Positions 21,625-24,011 of a stretch of 24,011 nt of DNA are shown here, one piece after another. The stretch comes from Pseudomonadota bacterium (GTDB lineage: Bacteria; Pseudomonadota; Alphaproteobacteria; Rhizobiales; Hyphomicrobiaceae): positions 1-24,011 of the forward strand of contig JAEZHL010000407.1 in NCBI GenBank assembly GCA_023416575.1, in the 5' to 3' direction. Numbering within the stretch: position 1 is the stretch's first letter; every line of letters begins with the position of its first letter. A program made the position numbers and the translations under genes. The notes below the pieces were generated by a model. It ran no database searches and had not been told where the DNA came from. It worked only from the letters and a program-made list of their open reading frames with translations.

Positions 21625-23379
21625 ATGACCACAACCGCTGGCGACGTGCTCATTGAAACGCTGCTCGATTGGGATGTGGACGTGGTGTTCGGGCTTCCCG
21701 GCGATGGCATCAACGGTGTCATCGAGGCGCTGCGGGAGCGGCAGGACAAGATCCGCTTCGTCCAGGTCCGGCACGAGGAGGCGGCCGCCTTCATGGCCTG
21801 CGGGTATGCTAAGTTCACGGGCAAGCTCGGTGTCTGTGTGACGACGTCCGGGCCCGGCGGAATCCATCTTCTGAACGGTCTCTATGACGCCAAGCTCGAT
21901 GGCCAGCCGGTGCTTGCGATCACCGGCCTGCCCTATCATGACCTCATCAGTACACATACGCAGCAGGACGTCGCCCTCGACAAGCTGTTCGAGGACGTCA
22001 CGGTCTACAATGCTCGCATCATGGGGCCCGCACACGTGCGCAGCGTGACGGAGCTGGCGTGCCGGACGGCGCTCGCCTACCGCGGCGTGTCCCACCTCAC
22101 AATTCCGGTCGATATTCAGTCGGAAGCGGTATCCGCGGACAAGCGATCGGAGCGCAACGTGCCCTATCACGCCGGCGGCCTGATGTCGGAGGGCGCCCAC
22201 ATTGCGACCGAGGAGCAGATGGACGCCGCGGCCGAGATCCTCAATGCCGGCCAGAAGATCGCCATTCTCGCCGGCCGCGGCGCCATCCATGCCGGCGCCG
22301 AGGTGATCGAGGCCGCCGAGAAGTTGTGTGCACCGATCATCAAGCCGCTGCTCGGTAAGGCCGTGGTGCCGGATCAGCACCCGCTGACCACCGGCGGTAT
22401 CGGACTTCTCGGCACCGCGCCGTCGCAGGACGCGCTGGAAAGCTGCGATACCTTGCTCATCGTCGGCTCCTCGTTCCCCTACATCGAATTCTATCCCCAG
22501 CCCGGCTCGGCGCGCTGTGTCCAGATCGAGCTCGACCCCAAGCGGATCGGTCTGCGCTATCCGGCGGATGCGGCCCTCGTCGGCGATGCCGCGACGGTGT
22601 TGCGCCGGCTGTTGCCGCGGCTACAGCAGAACCAGGATCGCTCGTTCCTCGAAATGGCCCAGGACGGGATGCGCTCATGGCGGCAGCTGATGGAGGACCG
22701 TGGCACGCGCACCGAAAAGCCGATGAAGCCACAGGTCGTGGCGCACGAGCTCAACAAGCTGCTTAGGGACGACGCCATCCTCTGCACGGACTCGGGCACG
22801 ATCACCACTTGGATCGCGCGCCACGTCGATATCCGCGGTGACATGCAGTTCTCGTGCTCGGGCACGCTGGCGACCATGGCCTGCGGGCTGCCCTACGCCA
22901 ACGCCGCGGCAATCGCCTATCCGGACCGACAGGTGGTGGCATTCGTCGGCGACGGCGGGCTGACGATGCTCATGGGCGAGCTGGCAACCACCATGAAGTA
23001 CGGGCTCGACGTCAAGGTGATCGTGATCAAGAACAACACGCTCGGCCAGATCAAATGGGAGCAGATGGTGTTCCTCGGCAATCCGGAATACGGATGCGAT
23101 CTGCAACCCATCGACTTCGCCACGGTCGCGCGTGGCTTCGGCTTTGCAAGCTTCATGATCGACGATCCCGCCGATTGCGCAGAGACACTCCGCGATGCGC
23201 TGTCGACCTCGGGTCCAGTGCTCATCGAGGCGGTCGTCGATCCGAACGAGCCGCCGACGCCGCCGCGTGTAACCTTGCAGCAGGCCAAGAACTTCGCGCA
23301 GGCTCTGGCCAGCGGAACGCCGCACGGCGGCAGAATCGCTCTCACCATTGCTGCCGACAGGGTGCGGGAGCTCGTTTGA
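21625..23379 (+). CDS. PoxB-like thiamine-diphosphate-dependent oxidase/decarboxylase
   Basis: The 584-residue enzyme has the three-domain ThDP-dependent layout of pyruvate:quinone oxidoreductase (PoxB) and acetolactate synthase. The catalytic Glu is in RHEEAAAF (about residue 51). The Mg-ThDP motif runs from GDGG (about 442-445) to NN (470-471) with the expected spacing, and the central FAD-type domain holds ILAGRGAIHAGAEVIEAAEKL. It aligns with E. coli PoxB throughout, for example HLLNGLYDA, LVGDAATVLRRLLPRL and PVLIEAVVDPNEPPTPPRVTLQQAKNF, and is about the same length (E. coli 572). It probably oxidatively decarboxylates pyruvate or a related 2-oxo acid. The membrane-binding C-terminal helix is not obvious. 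ATG 21625 follows GGAGG. An EcfG-type promoter suggests stress control, as E. coli poxB is under RpoS. Confidence 0.88.
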   Translation: MTTTAGDVLIETLLDWDVDVVFGLPGDGINGVIEALRERQDKIRFVQVRHEEAAAFMACGYAKFTGKLGVCVTTSGPGGIHLLNGLYDAKLDGQPVLAITGLPYHDLISTHTQQDVALDKLFEDVTVYNARIMGPAHVRSVTELACRTALAYRGVSHLTIPVDIQSEAVSADKRSERNVPYHAGGLMSEGAHIATEEQMDAAAEILNAGQKIAILAGRGAIHAGAEVIEAAEKLCAPIIKPLLGKAVVPDQHPLTTGGIGLLGTAPSQDALESCDTLLIVGSSFPYIEFYPQPGSARCVQIELDPKRIGLRYPADAALVGDAATVLRRLLPRLQQNQDRSFLEMAQDGMRSWRQLMEDRGTRTEKPMKPQVVAHELNKLLRDDAILCTDSGTITTWIARHVDIRGDMQFSCSGTLATMACGLPYANAAAIAYPDRQVVAFVGDGGLTMLMGELATTMKYGLDVKVIVIKNNTLGQIKWEQMVFLGNPEYGCDLQPIDFATVARGFGFASFMIDDPADCAETLRDALSTSGPVLIEAVVDPNEPPTPPRVTLQQAKNFAQALASGTPHGGRIALTIAADRVRELV

Positions 23380-23390
23380 GGGAATGAAAC

Positions 23391-24011
23391 CTAGGCTTCG
23401 GGTTTCTCGCCGCTGATCTTCACATCTTCGCCCAGCACCTCGCGGACGTAGAGGCGGCGGATCGCAACATTGGCCACGACGGCCAACGGGTACGCGAAGA
23501 GGACTCCGAGCGGACCCAGAAGCACGCCGAGTGCGATCACGGCGAAAAGGCCGACTGCAGGTGGGATCTCGACCGCATTGCCGACGATGAGCGGCATGAT
23601 GATGTTCGATTCGATCTGCTGCACGATGACGTAGACGGCGAGCGTCCAGATCACCATCTCGAGTCCGCCACCCGATGCAGCCAGCAGGCCGGGTATGGCG
23701 CCTGCGATCGGGCCGACGATGGGCACGAACTCGGCAACCCCGGATATGAACCCGAGTGCCAGCGGCGCCTCGTGCCCGATCAACCACAGTCCGGCGGCTG
23801 TCGTGCAGCCGACGAGGACCATCGCGATGAGCTGGCCGCCCAGCCAGAGGCCGAGTGACCGGCCGACGTTGTCGATCGTCTCTTCGACTTGCGGCTGGAC
23901 CCTGGGCGGAAAGAGCAGGACGAGGCCCCGTTTGTAGATGCCCGGGGAGATCGAGAGATAAATGCCGGTGAAGATCACGAACAAAATGCCGCTGGCGACG
24001 GCAAAGAGGGC
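23391..24011 (-). CDS. AI-2E family transporter, C-terminal part
   Basis: The frame is open to the right window edge, so this is the last 206 codons of a gene that starts outside; a TTG at 23984 is not a credible start. Family features are NVGRSLGLWLGGQLIAMVLVG, then LALGFISGVAEFVPIVGPIAGAIPGLLAA (the AI-2E hallmark PxxG), then QQIESNIIMPLIVGNAVEIPPAVGLFAVIALGVLLGPLGVLFAYPLAVV. Helical hydrophobic segments alternate as expected. It ends with a charged tail (VREVLGEDVKISGEKPEA) and lacks the long cytosolic extension of the other AI-2E protein at 9924-11897. It is convergent with the PoxB-like gene, 11 bases apart. Confidence 0.9.
   Translation of the reverse strand, partial: ALFAVASGILFVIFTGIYLSISPGIYKRGLVLLFPPRVQPQVEETIDNVGRSLGLWLGGQLIAMVLVGCTTAAGLWLIGHEAPLALGFISGVAEFVPIVGPIAGAIPGLLAASGGGLEMVIWTLAVYVIVQQIESNIIMPLIVGNAVEIPPAVGLFAVIALGVLLGPLGVLFAYPLAVVANVAIRRLYVREVLGEDVKISGEKPEA

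Overview
The window is GC-rich (roughly 60-65 % by eye) and reads like a chromosomal segment of an alphaproteobacterium, most likely of the order Hyphomicrobiales (Rhizobiales). Support for this comes from the yfgM-like/bamB/der order, an NnrU-family membrane protein, an HWE-family sensor kinase, and several upstream regions that match the EcfG (general stress response sigma factor) promoter pattern GGAAC-N16/17-CGTT. The species cannot be named from sequence alone.

Layout. Bases 3-209 are the tail of a GntR/FCD regulator. Bases 538-5550 hold a small transport module: a PLP-dependent decarboxylase/lyase (minus), divergent from an IclR regulator (plus), followed by a TauABC-type ABC importer (binding protein, ATPase, permease). 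At 5817-6653 is a single-pass membrane protein of unknown role. At 6763-9246 (minus) is an 827-residue HWE sensor kinase. The 680-base gap 9247-9923 is dense with signals: a possible 81-residue ORF, two divergent exact EcfG-type promoters, a strong rho-independent terminator and a third EcfG-like element, which together outline a small RNA of about 83 nt. An AI-2E family protein with a long C-terminal extension follows (9924-11897). It is convergent with the housekeeping block der, bamB and a yfgM-like gene (11879-15629, minus), followed by an NnrU-family gene. Bases 16705-19166 hold a membrane-anchored hypothetical protein, a GntR/FCD regulator and a UspA-type universal stress protein. The last part (19483-24011) encodes an MgtE magnesium transporter, a PPC/DUF296 protein, a PoxB-like thiamine-diphosphate enzyme and a second AI-2E family protein cut by the window edge.

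How it fits together. Five exact GGAAC-N16/17-CGTT matches were found by eye, against about 0.4 expected by chance for a sequence of this length and composition. All five are noncoding. Four sit at a suitable distance upstream of a gene or RNA: the sensor kinase, the candidate sRNA, the PPC gene and the PoxB-like gene. The fifth lies inside an inverted repeat upstream of the AI-2E gene. The simplest reading is that the 9.5 kb and 21.5 kb regions belong to one general stress response regulon, including a previously unannotated sigma-EcfG-dependent small RNA. The transport module at the left and the der/bamB block show no such sites and look independently regulated.
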